Notes: generated by a model from the sequence alone, not told the origin. A stretch of DNA of 61,677 nucleotides from Acidobacteriota bacterium (GCA_022822745.1 JAJEAO010000067.1:1-61677); one strand, 5' to 3'. Shown: positions 18,274 to 38,501, counted from the first letter of the stretch. Translations and numbers: made by a program.

Positions 18274-18689
18274 AGAAGGTCCTCGCGATCGCGAAGCTGC
18301 AGCTCCCCGGGGGCAAGGCCACGCCAGCCCCTCCGGTGGGGCCCGCGCTCGGTCAGCACGGGATCAACATCGTCGAGTTCTGCAAGTCCTTCAACGCCAG
18401 GACGCAGAAGGACACCGGCATGATCATCCCGTGCGTCGTGACGGTGTTCCAGGATCGCTCCTTCACCTTCATCACGAAGACGCCTCCGGCCGCGGCGCTC
18501 CTCAAGAAGGCGGCCGGCATCGCGAAGGGCTCGGGAGTCCCCAACCGGGACCAGGTGGGGACCGTGACCCCGGCCCAGGTGGAGGAAATCGCGCGGATCA
18601 AGATGCCCGATCTGAACGCGGTGGATCTGGAAGGGGCCCGACGGATCGTGGAAGGCACCGCCCGCAGCATGGGCATCGCGGTCTCGTAG
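18270..18689 (+). CDS. rplK: Large-subunit ribosomal protein uL11
   Basis: A component of the GTPase-associated stalk base, 139 residues. [25 protein letters not shown] is the typical N-domain (seen from residue 8), then [17 protein letters not shown] and the C-domain [22 protein letters not shown] Shine-Dalgarno precedes ATG 18270. It stands 47 bp ahead of rplA in the conserved secE-nusG-rplKAJL-rpoBC order. Confidence 0.97.
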   Translation: MKKVLAIAKLQLPGGKATPAPPVGPALGQHGINIVEFCKSFNARTQKDTGMIIPCVVTVFQDRSFTFITKTPPAAALLKKAAGIAKGSGVPNRDQVGTVTPAQVEEIARIKMPDLNAVDLEGARRIVEGTARSMGIAVS

Positions 18690-18736
18690 GTCCGGGGTTC
18701 GGAGCGAGCACAGAGCACAGGAGAGGTCGTTCGCAG

Positions 18737-19429
18737 ATGGGTCAGAAATACGCGAAGGCGAAGGAACAGCTCGCCGCCGCCGCTCCGGGCACGCTCGCCG
18801 AGGCGTTCACCGTCCTGAAGCGAGCCAGTTTCGCCCGGTTCGACGAGACCGCCGAGATCGCGCTGCGGCTCGGCGTGGATCCGCGGCACGCCGATCAGAT
18901 GGTCCGCGGCACCGTCGTCCTCCCGCACGGGCTCGGCATCGCGCGCCGCGTCGCCGTCATCGCCTCCGGCGAGAAAGTGCGGGAGGCCGAGGACGCCGGC
19001 GCCGATGTGGCCGGGGGAGAGGACCTGGTGAAGCAGATCCAGGGCGGCTTCCTCGATTTCGAGGCGGTCGTGGCCACGCCCGACATGATGCGCGTGGTCG
19101 GCCGGCTCGGGCGCATCCTCGGACCGCGGGGGATGATGCCCAACCCCAAGTCGGGCACGATCACCTTCGACATCGCCGGCGCCGTCCGCGACATCAAGGC
19201 GGGCAAGGTGAACTACCGCGTGGACAAGACCTCGAACCTCCACGCTCCGGTGGGAAAGCTCTCCTTTCCCGAGGAGTCTCTCGCCGACAACACCCTCGCG
19301 CTCGTCGGGGCTGTCATTCGGCAGCGACCCGCCGCCGCCAAGGGACGCTATATCCGCAGCGTCGCCCTGAGTTCCACGATGAGTCCCGGACTCCCCATCA
19401 ACCCGGCTCTGGTCGGCGCCACCCGGTAG
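18737..19429 (+). CDS. rplA: Large-subunit ribosomal protein uL1
   Basis: Forms the mobile L1 stalk and, in many bacteria, represses its own operon. It has 230 residues from ATG 18737 ([17 protein letters not shown]). Signatures are [31 protein letters not shown], the RNA-binding [17 protein letters not shown] and [22 protein letters not shown]. Standard length, no oddities. Confidence 0.97.
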   Translation: MGQKYAKAKEQLAAAAPGTLAEAFTVLKRASFARFDETAEIALRLGVDPRHADQMVRGTVVLPHGLGIARRVAVIASGEKVREAEDAGADVAGGEDLVKQIQGGFLDFEAVVATPDMMRVVGRLGRILGPRGMMPNPKSGTITFDIAGAVRDIKAGKVNYRVDKTSNLHAPVGKLSFPEESLADNTLALVGAVIRQRPAAAKGRYIRSVALSSTMSPGLPINPALVGATR

Positions 19430-19467
19430 TCCCGCGCTCCCGGAGTCCCGGCCCCAGGTCTTCCACC

Positions 19468-20001
19468 ATGCAACGCGCCCAGAAAGTCCGTAGCGCCGCG
19501 GCGCTCGCCACCGCCCTGCGCGAGCAGGCGGCGGTGTTCTCGTTCGATTTCCGCGGCCTGAGCGTCGCCGAGGCCACCGTGCTGCGCCGCCGGGTGCGGG
19601 AGGCGGGAGGCCACTACCGGGTCGTGAAGAACTCCACGGCGCGGTGGGCGTTCCGGGATGTCGGAATCACCGGCCTCGACGAGAACCTCGTGGGCATGAC
19701 CGGCCTCGCGTGGTCCGACACCGACCCCGCGGCGCTCGCCCGGGTGATCCACGAGAGCGCGGACGACTTCAAGGCGCTCCGCTTCAAGGCGGGCGTCCTG
19801 CAGGAGCGCACTCTCGACGAGGGAGCGTTCGAAGCGCTCGCCAGACTGCCCGGAGAGGATGTTCTCCGCGGGCAGGTGGTGGGGCTGATCGCGGCCCCGA
19901 TCCGCAATCTGATGAATGTCCTCGAAGGCGTGCCGCGACAGCTCGTGCTCGTCCTGAAGGCCGCCGAGGCGAAGCAAGCCGAGGGTGGTGGAGAGTCCTG
20001 A
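19468..20001 (+). CDS. rplJ: Large-subunit ribosomal protein uL10
   Basis: Anchors the L7/L12 dimers on the ribosome. It has 177 residues: [36 protein letters not shown] and a C-terminal helix for L7/L12 binding (about 140-170). The gap to rplL is 68 bp. Confidence 0.95.
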   Translation: MQRAQKVRSAAALATALREQAAVFSFDFRGLSVAEATVLRRRVREAGGHYRVVKNSTARWAFRDVGITGLDENLVGMTGLAWSDTDPAALARVIHESADDFKALRFKAGVLQERTLDEGAFEALARLPGEDVLRGQVVGLIAAPIRNLMNVLEGVPRQLVLVLKAAEAKQAEGGGES

Positions 20002-20069
20002 AGAGGACCGCTTCCCCTTCTCCATCCAGCCGGCGCACCCCAGACCATCCACAGGAGGTAAGACCCGCC

Positions 20070-20450
20070 ATGTCGCTGACGCAGCAGCAGGTCGTCGACC
20101 ACATCAAGAGCCTCACCGTGATCGAGCTCTCCGACCTCGTCAAGACGCTCGAAGAGGAGCTCGGAGTCTCGGCGGCGGCAGCCATGCCGATGGCGGTCGC
20201 CGGCGACGCTGGCGGTCAGGCGGCCGCGGTCGAGGAGCAGACGGAGTTCGATGTCATCCTCCTCGCCGCCGGCGCGAAGCGGGTTCAGGTGATCAAGGCC
20301 GTGCGGGAGGTCACCAGTCTGGGTCTCCGCGAGGCCAAGGGACTCGTCGAGGCGGCCCCCAAGGCCGTGAAGGAGGGAGTTTCCAGGGAGGAGGCGGAGC
20401 AGGTCAGGGAACGATTCGAGAAGGTCGGGGCGAAGATCGAGATCAAGTAG
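20070..20450 (+). CDS. rplL: Large-subunit ribosomal protein bL12 (L7/L12)
   Basis: The stalk protein that recruits translation GTPases. In 126 residues it has the N-terminal dimerisation helix, an Ala-rich hinge and the C-domain ([24 protein letters not shown], then [21 protein letters not shown]). A perfect AGGAGGT at about 20053-20059 precedes ATG 20070, the strongest ribosome binding site of this cluster, as expected for a protein needed in several copies per ribosome. Confidence 0.97.
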   Translation: MSLTQQQVVDHIKSLTVIELSDLVKTLEEELGVSAAAAMPMAVAGDAGGQAAAVEEQTEFDVILLAAGAKRVQVIKAVREVTSLGLREAKGLVEAAPKAVKEGVSREEAEQVRERFEKVGAKIEIK

Positions 20451-20474
20451 GCGGGTTGCTGTTGTCGTCCCGCC
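20450..20474 (+). other. Hairpin in the rplL-rpoB spacer
   Basis: GGCGGG (20450-20455) can pair with CCCGCC (20469-20474) over a 13-nt loop immediately after the rplL stop. There is no T tract. In E. coli the same spacer holds an attenuator and an RNase III site that lower rpoBC expression relative to the ribosomal genes; this hairpin is in the matching place. The remaining 200 bp to rpoB show no other clear element. Confidence 0.35.
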
Positions 20475-20682
20475 GAAGCCGGAGCCGGTCGCAGCGGACA
20501 TCGTCCCCGCGCCGGCCCCGCCGAGCCTTCTCCCGCCTCGCAGCCGCGCCAGCGGCTTCGGGGCCTGACTCCATTCCTCTCCGGAATCTCTTCCCGCTCA
20601 CGACTTCCCGTCGTCGGACTTCCGGGCGCCGGTTCCGGCGCCTGCTTCCCGTTCGGCCGGGAGTCTGCGCGAGGCCCGCGCC

Positions 20683-25224
<4,542 letters not shown>

Positions 25225-25255
25225 GCCAGCGAGTCGAGCCGCAAGGGAGACAGAC

Positions 25256-29986
<4,731 letters not shown>

Positions 29987-30000
29987 CGGAGTCCGGCGCG

Positions 30001-30027
30001 GCGCCTGGAGCGGCGGGCTCCAGGCGC
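30001..30027 (+). terminator. Strong hairpin after rpoC
   Basis: GCGCCTGGAG (30001-30010) pairs perfectly with CTCCAGGCGC (30018-30027) over a 7-nt loop, 15 bp after the rpoC stop. No T tract follows, so it may be a Rho-independent terminator of the U-poor type or an mRNA 3'-end stabiliser. Part of its 3' arm is duplicated in the adjoining 28-bp repeat. Confidence 0.6.
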
Positions 30028-30074
30028 GCGGACGAGAGCGGCCAGATCCAGGCGCGCGGACGAGAGCCGCCAAC
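30019..30074 (+). repeat. Two tandem 28-bp units downstream of rpoC
   Basis: Units 30019-30046 and 30047-30074 begin tccaggcgcgcggacgagag and differ only near their ends. The first copy overlaps the 3' arm of the rpoC hairpin. They sit within the 316-bp gene-free stretch between rpoC and rpsL, which otherwise holds the promoter and the leader hairpin listed separately. Confidence 0.85.
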
Positions 30075-30098
30075 TGGCGTCCCGGCGTCCGATCGCGT

Positions 30099-30128
30099 TT
30101 GACTCCGCTCCTCTCCGGAGCCTACAAT
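30099..30128 (+). promoter_or_regulatory. Promoter for the rpsL-rpsG-fusA cluster
   Basis: TTGACT (30099-30104) and TACAAT (30123-30128) with an 18-bp spacer, the same spacing as the tRNA-tuf promoter. Transcription would start near 30135, leaving a leader of about 165 nt before rpsL. Confidence 0.8.
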
Positions 30129-30250
30129 CTCCGGTTCCCGCTCAGGCGTCACGACCTCGGTTCCAGCGCTCGAGCGACCGCGGCGCCGCCGATCGGGTGA
30201 CCCCGAACTCTTCTTCGGATGGGTGCGGCGGGCGCGCAGTGAAGACAACA

Positions 30251-30276
30251 CCCCTCCCCCGCGAGGGGATCTTTTT
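30251..30276 (+). terminator. Terminator-like attenuator in the rpsL leader
   Basis: CCCCTC (30251-30256), loop CCCCGC and GAGGGG (30263-30268) form a 6-bp GC-rich stem followed by ATC and TTTTT (30272-30276). It lies between the promoter at 30099-30128 and the rpsL ATG at 30303, so it would stop transcripts before rpsL unless read through. Attenuation in the leader is the simplest reading. Confidence 0.6.
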
Positions 30277-30302
30277 CCCGGAGATACGGACCCGACTCTT
30301 TC

Positions 30303-30677
30303 ATGCCCACGATCCACCAGCTCGTCCGCAAGGGCAGGAAGCGCATGGCGCCCGGCACCGACTCGCCGGCGCTCCAGCGCTGCCCGCAGCGGCGGGGTGT
30401 CTGCGTCCGGGTCTTCACCATCAATCCGAAGAAGCCGAACTCGGCGCTGCGCAAGGTGGCCCGCGTCCGTCTCACGAACGGGATCGAGGTGACGACCTAC
30501 ATTCCCGGCGTCGGACACACCCTCCAGGAGCACTCGATCGTGCTGATCCGCGGGGGCCGCGTGAAGGATCTCCCCGGCGTTCGCTACCACGTCATCCGGG
30601 GCGCCCTCGATGCGGTGGGCGTGGACGGTCGCCGGAACGCCCGGTCCAAGTACGGCGCCAAGCGACCCAAGGCCTGA
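30303..30677 (+). CDS. rpsL: Small-subunit ribosomal protein uS12
   Basis: Sits at the decoding centre and affects accuracy. It has 124 residues: [57 protein letters not shown] and [19 protein letters not shown]. The lysines that are changed in streptomycin-resistant mutants (KKPNS and RVKDLPG) are both wild type. First gene after the leader hairpin. Confidence 0.97.
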   Translation: MPTIHQLVRKGRKRMAPGTDSPALQRCPQRRGVCVRVFTINPKKPNSALRKVARVRLTNGIEVTTYIPGVGHTLQEHSIVLIRGGRVKDLPGVRYHVIRGALDAVGVDGRRNARSKYGAKRPKA

Positions 30678-30699
30678 GCCGCTTCCGAGGTTTCTGACG

Positions 30700-31170
30700 A
30701 TGTCCCGTCGCCGCGATGTCCCGAAACGGCCGCCGGTCCCCGATCCGCGCTACCAGAGCGGCCTGGTCTCCGCCTTCATCAACAAGGTGATGCTGGACGG
30801 CAAGAAGTCCACCGCCGAGCGCATCGTTTACGGGGCGTTCGACCGGATTCAGGACAACACGGGAAAGGACCCGTTGAGCACCTTCCGCGAGGCGGTCTCC
30901 AACGTGAAGCCGACCCTCGAGGTGAAGAGCCGCCGCAAGGGCGGTTCGAACGTCCAGGTGCCCTTCGAGGTGCGCCCCGAGCGCCGCACCTCGCTGTCAC
31001 TCCGGTGGATCGTCGGGTTCGCCCGCCGGCGGCCGGAGAAGACGATGATCGAGCGCCTCGCCGGCGAGCTTCTCGACGCCTCGCAGAGTCGGGGGGGCGC
31101 GATCAAGAAGCGCGAGGACACCCACCGCATGGCGGAGGCGAACAAGGCCTTCGCCCACCACCGCTGGTAG
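30700..31170 (+). CDS. rpsG: Small-subunit ribosomal protein uS7
   Basis: Nucleates assembly of the 30S head. It has 156 residues from ATG 30700: [20 protein letters not shown], then [21 protein letters not shown] and [22 protein letters not shown] is split over the conserved core; the end is [16 protein letters not shown]. It lies 22 bp after rpsL and 86 bp before fusA. Confidence 0.97.
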   Translation: MSRRRDVPKRPPVPDPRYQSGLVSAFINKVMLDGKKSTAERIVYGAFDRIQDNTGKDPLSTFREAVSNVKPTLEVKSRRKGGSNVQVPFEVRPERRTSLSLRWIVGFARRRPEKTMIERLAGELLDASQSRGGAIKKREDTHRMAEANKAFAHHRW

Positions 31171-31256
31171 CGCTGCGACCCGGATCCGACGCCTGTTCCT
31201 GCTCCTGATTTCATCCAACCCGCTGTCCACCGCAAGTTCCCTCCGCACGAACCGTC

Positions 31257-33380
31257 ATGCCGCGCAAGGTCGCCCTCGACGACACCCGGAACATCGGGAT
31301 CATGGCGCACATTGACGCCGGGAAGACCACCACCACCGAACGCATCCTCTACTACACCGGGATCACCTACAAGCTCGGTGAGGTTCATGAGGGCACCGCC
31401 ACGATGGACTGGATGGAACAGGAGCAGGAGCGCGGCATCACGATCACATCCGCGGCCACGACCTGCTTCTGGAAGGACCACCGGATCAACATCATCGATA
31501 CCCCCGGCCATGTGGACTTCACGGCCGAAGTGGAGCGGTCGCTCCGGGTTCTCGACGGCGCGGTGGCTGTCTTCTGCGCCGTCGGCGGCGTGGAGCCCCA
31601 GTCGGAGACCGTCTGGCGGCAGGCCGACAAGTACGGCGTGCCCCGGATCGCCTTCGTGAACAAGATGGACCGCGCCGGAGCCGACTTCGAGGGGGTCGTT
31701 GCCCGGATCGAGGATCGCCTGGGGGCGCGGGCGGCGGCGGTCCAGTTGCCCATCGGCGCCGAGGCGGACTTCGAAGGAGTCCTGGATCTGGTGCGGATGC
31801 GCGAGATCCGCTACCACGGCGATGTTCTCGGGGCGCGTTTCGAGGAGCTGCCGGTCGCGCCGGAGCGGGAAGAGGCTGCCCTGATCGCCCGCGAAGCGCT
31901 GGTGGAGAAGATCTGCGAGTGCGACCTCGAGGCGCTGGAGGCGTGGGACGAGCGGGGCGATCTGGACGCCGCCGAGTGCGAGGCCGCCCTCCGGCGAGCC
32001 ACGCTCTCGCTGCAGATCGTGCCGGTCGTGTGCGGCTCCGCGTTCCGGAACAAGGGCGTCCAGCCGTTGCTCGATGCGGTCGTCGCCTATCTCCCGGCGC
32101 CCACCGACGTCCCGCCCATCACCGGAACGCGTTCGCCGATCGGCCCCGGGCTGGAGGTCTCCTCGAACGGAACTCCGTCGCCTGTCGTCGCCGCCGAGGA
32201 TGTCGTCGTCCGCGAGGCGCGGGACGACGCCCCCTTCGCGGCACTCGTCTTCAAGGTCATGGCCGACCCCTTCGTGGGTCAGCTCTCCTTCTTCCGGGTT
32301 TACTCCGGGGTTCTCCGCGCGGGGGACAAGGTCCTGAACTCCGCGCGCGGCCGCCGCTCCCGCGTCGGACGGCTCCTCAAGGTCCACGCGAACAAGCGCG
32401 AGGAGATCCGGGAGGTGTACGCGGGTGACATCGCCGCCGCTGTCGGCCTTCGCAACTCCAGGACCGGCGAGACGATCTGCGACCCCGCAGCGCCGGTCGC
32501 GCTCGAGGCCATGGAGTTTCCCGAGCCGGTCCTCTCCCGGGTGATCGAGCCCTCGACCAAGGCGGACCAGGAACTTCTTTCCGTCGCGCTCGGCAAGCTG
32601 GCCCACGAGGATCCGACCTTCCGGGTCACCACCGATCTCGAGACCGCCCAGACGATCATCAGCGGGATGGGGGAGCTGCACCTCGAGATCCTCGTGGATC
32701 GCCTGCTTCGCGAGTTCCAGGTGAGCGCCGTCGTGGGCCAGCCCCGCGTCGCCTATCGGGAGACGATTCGCCGGAGCGCGCAGGTCGAGGGGCGCCATGT
32801 GCGTCAGACCGGCGGGCGCGGCCAGTACGGGCACGTCCGCATCGAGGTCTCCCCGAACCACGATGTCCCGTTCGAGTTCGAGAACGCCATCGTGCGGGGC
32901 GCGGTCCCGCGCGAGTACATCCCCGCGGTCGAGCAGGGCGCCCGGGACGCGCTCGAGAGCGGCCCGCTCGCCGGCTATCCCGTGACCGGGGTCACGGTCC
33001 GCCTCTACGACGGCTCGTTCCACACGGTGGACAGTTCCGAGCTCGCCTTCCGCATCGCCGGTTCGCTCGCGACCCGGGAGGCGCTCCGGCGCTGCTCCCC
33101 GACCATCCTCGAGCCGGTGATGGAGGTCGAGGTCGTCACGCCGGACGAGTACACCGGAGAGGTCATGGGCGATCTGTCGGCGCGCCGGGCCCGCATCACC
33201 GGGCTTTCGGTCCGGGGGAACGCCCGCGTGATCGACGCGCAGGTGCCCCTCGCGGGCATGTTCGGCTACGCCACCGACATCCGTTCGGCGACCCAGGGCC
33301 GGGCCACCTACACGATGCACTTCGGATCCTACGAGGAGGCCCCGGAAGCGGTCATGGCGGAGGTCATGGCCAGCGCCTGA
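31257..33380 (+). CDS. fusA: Elongation factor G
   Basis: The main translocase of the ribosome, 707 residues. The GTPase domain has [52 protein letters not shown] with the catalytic His, and [10 protein letters not shown]. Domains II-V follow, with [26 protein letters not shown] and [20 protein letters not shown]. All key residues are normal, in contrast with the second EF-G-like gene at 48814-50883. It is followed directly by rpsJ, with no tuf between. Confidence 0.97.
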   Translation: MPRKVALDDTRNIGIMAHIDAGKTTTTERILYYTGITYKLGEVHEGTATMDWMEQEQERGITITSAATTCFWKDHRINIIDTPGHVDFTAEVERSLRVLDGAVAVFCAVGGVEPQSETVWRQADKYGVPRIAFVNKMDRAGADFEGVVARIEDRLGARAAAVQLPIGAEADFEGVLDLVRMREIRYHGDVLGARFEELPVAPEREEAALIAREALVEKICECDLEALEAWDERGDLDAAECEAALRRATLSLQIVPVVCGSAFRNKGVQPLLDAVVAYLPAPTDVPPITGTRSPIGPGLEVSSNGTPSPVVAAEDVVVREARDDAPFAALVFKVMADPFVGQLSFFRVYSGVLRAGDKVLNSARGRRSRVGRLLKVHANKREEIREVYAGDIAAAVGLRNSRTGETICDPAAPVALEAMEFPEPVLSRVIEPSTKADQELLSVALGKLAHEDPTFRVTTDLETAQTIISGMGELHLEILVDRLLREFQVSAVVGQPRVAYRETIRRSAQVEGRHVRQTGGRGQYGHVRIEVSPNHDVPFEFENAIVRGAVPREYIPAVEQGARDALESGPLAGYPVTGVTVRLYDGSFHTVDSSELAFRIAGSLATREALRRCSPTILEPVMEVEVVTPDEYTGEVMGDLSARRARITGLSVRGNARVIDAQVPLAGMFGYATDIRSATQGRATYTMHFGSYEEAPEAVMAEVMASA

Positions 33381-33434
33381 GCCAGCACCCGAGTCTGACG
33401 CCAGCAGAGGACGCACTCCACCGGAATCGCCGCC

Positions 33435-33752
33435 ATGAACGAGAAGATCCGCATTCGGCTGAAGGCCTTCGACCATCGGCTGCTCGACCAGTCCACCAGC
33501 GAAATCGTGGAGACGGCGAAGCGGACCGGCGCCAGGGTCGCGGGCCCGATCCCGCTGCCCACCGTGAAGAACCGCTACACGGTGCTTCGTTCCCCGCACG
33601 TGGACAAGAAGTCCCGCGAGCAGTTCGAGCTTCGAACCCACAAGCGGCTCCTCGACATCCTCGGCTCCACGCCCACGACGGTGGACGCCCTTTCCCGCCT
33701 CGATCTCCCCGCCGGCGTCCACGTGGAGATCAAGGCGATGGTCTCGTCCTGA
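33435..33752 (+). CDS. rpsJ: Small-subunit ribosomal protein uS10
   Basis: A 30S head protein that also joins NusB in antitermination and contacts NusG. It has 105 residues with [42 protein letters not shown] and [17 protein letters not shown]. First gene of the S10 operon, here continuous with fusA (54-bp gap). Confidence 0.97.
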   Translation: MNEKIRIRLKAFDHRLLDQSTSEIVETAKRTGARVAGPIPLPTVKNRYTVLRSPHVDKKSREQFELRTHKRLLDILGSTPTTVDALSRLDLPAGVHVEIKAMVSS

Positions 33753-33777
33753 CGGCGGGTTCGAGGAGGACATCGGG

Positions 33778-34401
33778 ATGGACGGCCTACTGGGAGTGAA
33801 GCTGGGGATGTCCCAGCGGTTCACCGAGAGCGGCGCCGTGGTGCCTGTCACCGTGCTGCGCGTGGGGCCCTGCATCGTGATCCAGCGCAAGACGACCGAG
33901 ACGGACGGCTACGCCGCGGTGCAGGTCGGCCTCGAAGGGACCGGCCGGCGCGCTCGCCGCGTCCGGGCGCAGGCGACCCGGCTCGAGGCCGCCGGCGCGA
34001 CCGGCCGTGTCTCGGTGCTGCGCGAATTCCGCCCCGACGAGGGCGAAGCCGCCCCCGTGGGCGCCCGGTTCGGGGCGGACGTGTTCGCGCCGGAGGACCG
34101 GGTTCGCGTCAGCGGCGTGAGCAAGGGCCGCGGTTTCTCGGGTGTCATGCGTCGTCACGGGTTCCACGGGGGGCCGGGATCCCACGGTTCCAAGTTCCAC
34201 CGGGCGCCCGGCGCGATCGGCATGTGCGCCACCCCGTCGCGGGTTCTTCCCGGAACCCGCCTTCCCGGCCATTACGGGCAGGACCGGGTCACGGTGCGAA
34301 ATCTCCGGGTCGTCGAAGTGGACGCGTCGCGCAATCTGGTCGCGGTGCGGGGAGCGGTTCCCGGGCCGCGCGGCGGCGTCGTGGAGATCCGGAAGGCCTG
34401 A
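33778..34401 (+). CDS. rplC: Large-subunit ribosomal protein uL3
   Basis: Binds near the peptidyl transferase centre. It has 207 residues: [47 protein letters not shown] is the conserved loop (seen as [15 protein letters not shown] and [12 protein letters not shown]), then [19 protein letters not shown]. Its TGA overlaps an ATG (TGATG) that opens an 8-codon frame leading to rplD. Confidence 0.96.
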   Translation: MDGLLGVKLGMSQRFTESGAVVPVTVLRVGPCIVIQRKTTETDGYAAVQVGLEGTGRRARRVRAQATRLEAAGATGRVSVLREFRPDEGEAAPVGARFGADVFAPEDRVRVSGVSKGRGFSGVMRRHGFHGGPGSHGSKFHRAPGAIGMCATPSRVLPGTRLPGHYGQDRVTVRNLRVVEVDASRNLVAVRGAVPGPRGGVVEIRKA

Positions 34402-34424
34402 TGCCCGGGAGCACGACGCGATGA
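34401..34424 (+). CDS. Possible 7-residue relay micro-ORF between rplC and rplD
   Basis: ATG 34401 overlaps the rplC stop (TGATG) and TGA 34422-34424 overlaps the rplD start (ATGA); it reads MPGSTTR. No Shine-Dalgarno suitable for rplD is obvious between the two genes, which would fit coupling through this frame. Confidence 0.25.
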   Translation: MPGSTTR

Positions 34425-35068
34425 CGGAGCAGACGACGCCGGCCTCGACGGCGCCGGTCCTCGGAGGCGGGGAAGCGGCGCTCGATCCGGGCGTGTTCGC
34501 CGCGCCGGTGAATCCGGCCCTTCACTACGACGCGGTTCGCCAGTACCGCGCCGGCCGCCGCGCCGGGACCCACTCCACGAAGAACCGGGCCCGGGTGCGC
34601 GGCGGCGGACGCAAGCCCTGGAGGCAGAAGGGCACCGGCAACGCCCGGGTGGGCAGCCGTCGGAATCCGCTGTGGCGGAGCGGCGGGGTCGTCTTCGGTC
34701 CGACGCCGCGCGACTACAGCTACCGGCTGAACGGCAGGATGCAGCGGGGGGCGCTGCGTTCGGCGCTCTCGCTCCGGGCCGGAGAGGGCCGGGTGCGGCT
34801 CTACGACGACATCCCGCTCGATGTCCCTTCGACCCGCGGCCTGGTGCGCCGTCTCGCCGAATGGAGCGTCGGGGCCGGCCGGATCCTCCTGGTCGAAGCC
34901 GCCCCTTCGGACGAGCTGTGGCTCTCCGCCAGGAACCTCCAGAAGGTCGAACTGGTCACCGTGGCCGGGCTGCACACCTACGATGTCCTGAAGGCCGGCG
35001 TGATCCTCATTCGCCGCTCCTCGCTGGAAGCGCTCTCCGCCAAGCTCGCGGAAGCCGGAGGCCGCTGA
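34421..35068 (+). CDS. rplD: Large-subunit ribosomal protein uL4
   Basis: Lines the exit tunnel and in some bacteria represses the S10 operon. It has 215 residues from ATG 34421: the tunnel loop RAGTHSTKNRARVRGGGRKP with WRQKGTGNARVGSRRNPLWRSGG, then FGPTPRDYSYRLN. The N-terminal about 20 residues are a non-conserved Thr/Ala-rich leader. The TGATG overlap couples it to rplW. Confidence 0.96.
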   Translation: MTEQTTPASTAPVLGGGEAALDPGVFAAPVNPALHYDAVRQYRAGRRAGTHSTKNRARVRGGGRKPWRQKGTGNARVGSRRNPLWRSGGVVFGPTPRDYSYRLNGRMQRGALRSALSLRAGEGRVRLYDDIPLDVPSTRGLVRRLAEWSVGAGRILLVEAAPSDELWLSARNLQKVELVTVAGLHTYDVLKAGVILIRRSSLEALSAKLAEAGGR

Positions 35069-35355
35069 TGGAACCCGATCGCGTGATCCTCGGGCCGCTG
35101 ACGACCGAGAAGGCGGACCGGCTGCAGGAACAGCACAACGTCGTCTGCTTCCGCGTCCACCCGAGTGCGAACAAGGTGCAGATCCGGCGCGCGGTGGAGA
35201 GTCTCTTCGAGGTCGATGTGACCGCCGTCCGGACCGCGGGGTACCGCGGCAAGGAGAAGCGGTGGGGCCGGTACGTCGGTCACAAGCCGGACTGGAAGAA
35301 GGCCTTCGTGACGCTGGCCGAGGGGCACTCGGTCCAGATCTTCAAGGGCGTATAG
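35068..35355 (+). CDS. rplW: Large-subunit ribosomal protein uL23
   Basis: Sits at the tunnel exit and docks trigger factor and SRP. It has 95 residues: [43 protein letters not shown] and the basic loop [22 protein letters not shown]. It shares one base with the rplD stop and lies 7 bp before rplB. Confidence 0.96.
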   Translation: MEPDRVILGPLTTEKADRLQEQHNVVCFRVHPSANKVQIRRAVESLFEVDVTAVRTAGYRGKEKRWGRYVGHKPDWKKAFVTLAEGHSVQIFKGV

Positions 35356-35362
35356 AACCGTC

Positions 35363-36196
<834 letters not shown>

Positions 36197-36202
36197 GGCG
36201 GG

Positions 36203-36265
36203 ATGGACGAGACGATGCGACGTTCCGGGACGACGCGCGACGACAGGGAATCGGGAGACAGGTGA
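36203..36265 (+). CDS. Possible 20-residue relay micro-ORF between rplB and rpsS
   Basis: ATG 36203 opens 6 bp after the rplB stop, behind GGGCGGG, and TGA 36263-36265 overlaps the rpsS start as TGATG. The product would be highly charged (begins [14 protein letters not shown]). It resembles the other bridging frames, but the start does not overlap the upstream stop. Confidence 0.22.
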   Translation: MDETMRRSGTTRDDRESGDR

Positions 36266-36549
36266 TGCCGCGTTCGGTTCGCAAGGGCCCCTACATCGAG
36301 GAGAGCCTCATCCGCAAGGTCGAGGACGCGCATGTAGCGCGCCGGCAGACGATCATCAAGACATGGTCGCGCCGCTCCACGATCCTCCCGCAGATGGTCG
36401 GCCTCACCTTCGCGGTGCACAACGGCAAGAAGTTCATCCCGGTGTACGTGACCGACAACATGGTCGGGCACAAGCTGGGTGAGTTCTCGCCGACGCGCAC
36501 GTTCAAGGGACACAAGGTGAAGAGCGAAAGGTCGAGGGGGCCGCGATGA
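36265..36549 (+). CDS. rpsS: Small-subunit ribosomal protein uS19
   Basis: A 30S head protein contacting the A site. It has 94 residues: [61 protein letters not shown] and [15 protein letters not shown] 36265 gives the standard start. ATGA overlap with rplV. Confidence 0.97.
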   Translation: MPRSVRKGPYIEESLIRKVEDAHVARRQTIIKTWSRRSTILPQMVGLTFAVHNGKKFIPVYVTDNMVGHKLGEFSPTRTFKGHKVKSERSRGPR

Positions 36550-36905
36550 TCGAAGCCGTGGCCCGCGCCCGCGCCGTCCCCGGATCGGCGCAGAAGGCGC
36601 GCCTGGTGCTGGATCTGATCCGTGATCTTCCGGCCGCGGACGCGATCTCGATCCTCCAGAACACGAACCGCCGCGCCGCTCCCATCATCGAGAAGGTCCT
36701 GCGCTCGGCGATCGCGAATGCGCAGAACCGGGCCCTCGCCGAGGCGAAGCGCATTGACGAGGACGAGCTCGTCGTCACCACCGCGGTCGCGGATGTCGGC
36801 CCCGCCCGCACCATCGCCCGCAGTGGCCGGCGCGCCCGGGTCCGCCGGATCCGCCGGCGGACCACGCACTACACCATCCGGGTCACGGCCCGGGAAGAGG
36901 ACTAG
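36546..36905 (+). CDS. rplV: Large-subunit ribosomal protein uL22
   Basis: Its beta-hairpin lines the exit tunnel and is a macrolide contact. It has 119 residues: [42 protein letters not shown] and the hairpin tip [19 protein letters not shown]. Coupled to rpsS by ATGA; rpsC starts 2 bp after its stop. Confidence 0.96.
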   Translation: MIEAVARARAVPGSAQKARLVLDLIRDLPAADAISILQNTNRRAAPIIEKVLRSAIANAQNRALAEAKRIDEDELVVTTAVADVGPARTIARSGRRARVRRIRRRTTHYTIRVTAREED

Positions 36906-36907
36906 GC

Positions 36908-37564
36908 ATGGGTCAGAAGGTCCATCCGTACGGTTTCCGGCTCGGATACAGCAAGACCTGGAGGTCGCGCTGGTACGCCTCCCGGAACTATCGCGATGCG
37001 CTGCACGAGGACCTCAAGCTGCGCCGGCTGCTGAAGCAGCGCCTCTACCACGCCGGCATCTCCAAGGTGGACATCGAGCGCCCGGGCAACAAGCTCAACA
37101 TCTACATTCACACCTCCCGTCCCGGGATCATCATCGGTCGGAAGGGGACGGAGGTGGAGAAGCTGACGCGCGACCTGCGGAAACGCACCGGGAAGGAAGT
37201 GCACATCCGGCCGCTGGAGGTCATCAAGCCCGAGCTCGACCCGCAGCTCATCGCCGAGTCCATCGCGCTGCAGCTCGAGAAGCGCATCGCGTTCCGCCGC
37301 GCCATGCGGAGGGCCGTCGAGAACACGATGCGCAACGGCGCGAAGGGCGTGCGCATTCGCTGCGCCGGACGCCTGAACGGCGCCGACATCGCGCGCGCCG
37401 AGTGGTACCTGGAAGGGCAGTTGCCCCTCCATACCCTGCGCGCGGATATCGAGTACGGCCTCGCGGAGGCCTTCACCACCTACGGCCAGATCGGGGTCAA
37501 GTGCTGGGTGTACCGGGGCGTGAGCGACCTCGTGCCCAAGGCCTCCCGGGGCCCGATGCTCTGA
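36908..37564 (+). CDS. rpsC: Small-subunit ribosomal protein uS3
   Basis: Part of the mRNA entry helicase site. It has 218 residues: [18 protein letters not shown], the KH-domain loop [16 protein letters not shown] and the C-domain [20 protein letters not shown] with [21 protein letters not shown] in pieces. Standard length. Followed by rplP after 29 bp. Confidence 0.97.
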   Translation: MGQKVHPYGFRLGYSKTWRSRWYASRNYRDALHEDLKLRRLLKQRLYHAGISKVDIERPGNKLNIYIHTSRPGIIIGRKGTEVEKLTRDLRKRTGKEVHIRPLEVIKPELDPQLIAESIALQLEKRIAFRRAMRRAVENTMRNGAKGVRIRCAGRLNGADIARAEWYLEGQLPLHTLRADIEYGLAEAFTTYGQIGVKCWVYRGVSDLVPKASRGPML

Positions 37565-37593
37565 CGCGGGGCTGACGAAGGAGGGATACGGCG

Positions 37594-38016
37594 ATGCTGA
37601 TGCCGAAGAAGACGCGCTACCGGAAGCGGCAGCGCGGCCGGATGCGGGGCAAGTCCTGGACCGGGCAGACAGTGGCCTTCGGCGACTTCGGCCTCAAGAC
37701 GCTGGAGCCCGGCTACATCACGAACCGGCAGATCGAAGCCGCCCGGGTCGCCATCACCCGGTTCGTGCGGCGCACCGGAAGGCTGTGGATCCGCATCTTT
37801 CCGGACCGGCCCGTCACCCGGAAGCCGCAGGAGACCCGGATGGGGAAGGGGAAGGGAAGCCCCGAGGGCTGGGTCGCCGTCGTGCGCCCCGGAAGGATCC
37901 TCTTCGAAATGGAGGGCATCCCCCGCGAGCAGGCGGTCGAGGCGATGCGTCTCGCCAGCCACAAGCTGCCGGTCCGGACCCGTTTCGTCGGACGCTTCGA
38001 GGAGGAGACCCGATGA
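37594..38016 (+). CDS. rplP: Large-subunit ribosomal protein uL16
   Basis: Close to the A-site tRNA. It has 140 residues: [58 protein letters not shown] and [18 protein letters not shown]. The arginine in the GKGKG loop region that is hydroxylated in some bacteria cannot be judged from sequence alone. ATGA overlap with rpmC. Confidence 0.97.
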   Translation: MLMPKKTRYRKRQRGRMRGKSWTGQTVAFGDFGLKTLEPGYITNRQIEAARVAITRFVRRTGRLWIRIFPDRPVTRKPQETRMGKGKGSPEGWVAVVRPGRILFEMEGIPREQAVEAMRLASHKLPVRTRFVGRFEEETR

Positions 38017-38237
38017 AGGCCGCCCAGGTGCGCGAACTGACGCACGACGAGCTCCGGAACCGGATCCGGGAGACGACGAAGGAGCTCTTCGAGGCGCGGA
38101 TCGAGGCGGCGACCGGGCAACTCGGCCATACGCACAAGGTGAAGATGCTTCGGCGCCGGCGCGCGCGGTTCCTCACCGTCCTGCGTGAGTGGGAACTCGG
38201 AATCGAGCGAACGGAAGGGGGAGAAGCGGCGAGCTGA
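38013..38237 (+). CDS. rpmC: Large-subunit ribosomal protein uL29
   Basis: A small helical-hairpin protein at the tunnel exit, 74 residues: [34 protein letters not shown] and [20 protein letters not shown]. The alternating helices are typical. ATG 38013 overlaps the rplP stop. Confidence 0.95.
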   Translation: MKAAQVRELTHDELRNRIRETTKELFEARIEAATGQLGHTHKVKMLRRRRARFLTVLREWELGIERTEGGEAAS

Positions 38238-38255
38238 CGCCGCCTGGGTACGGAC

Positions 38256-38501
38256 ATGCCGAAACTCATCAAGACCGGGACCGTCGTCTCCGATCGACCG
38301 GACAAGACCATCACGGTTCGCGTGGAGCGCCTGGTGCAGCATCCGCTGTACAAGCGCCGCTACAAGAAGTCGAACCGGTTCGCGGTCCATGACGAAGCGA
38401 ACGAGGCCCGCCTCGGAGACCGGGTCCAGATCGAGGAGTGCCGTCCGCGGTCCCGGACGAAGCGGTTCCGCCTCCTGCGGATCATGGAGCGCGCGTCATG
38501 A
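38256..38501 (+). CDS. rpsQ: Small-subunit ribosomal protein uS17
   Basis: An OB-fold 16S rRNA binder, 81 residues: [39 protein letters not shown] and [20 protein letters not shown]. It starts 18 bp after rpmC and shares ATGA with rplN. Confidence 0.96.
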   Translation: MPKLIKTGTVVSDRPDKTITVRVERLVQHPLYKRRYKKSNRFAVHDEANEARLGDRVQIEECRPRSRTKRFRLLRIMERAS

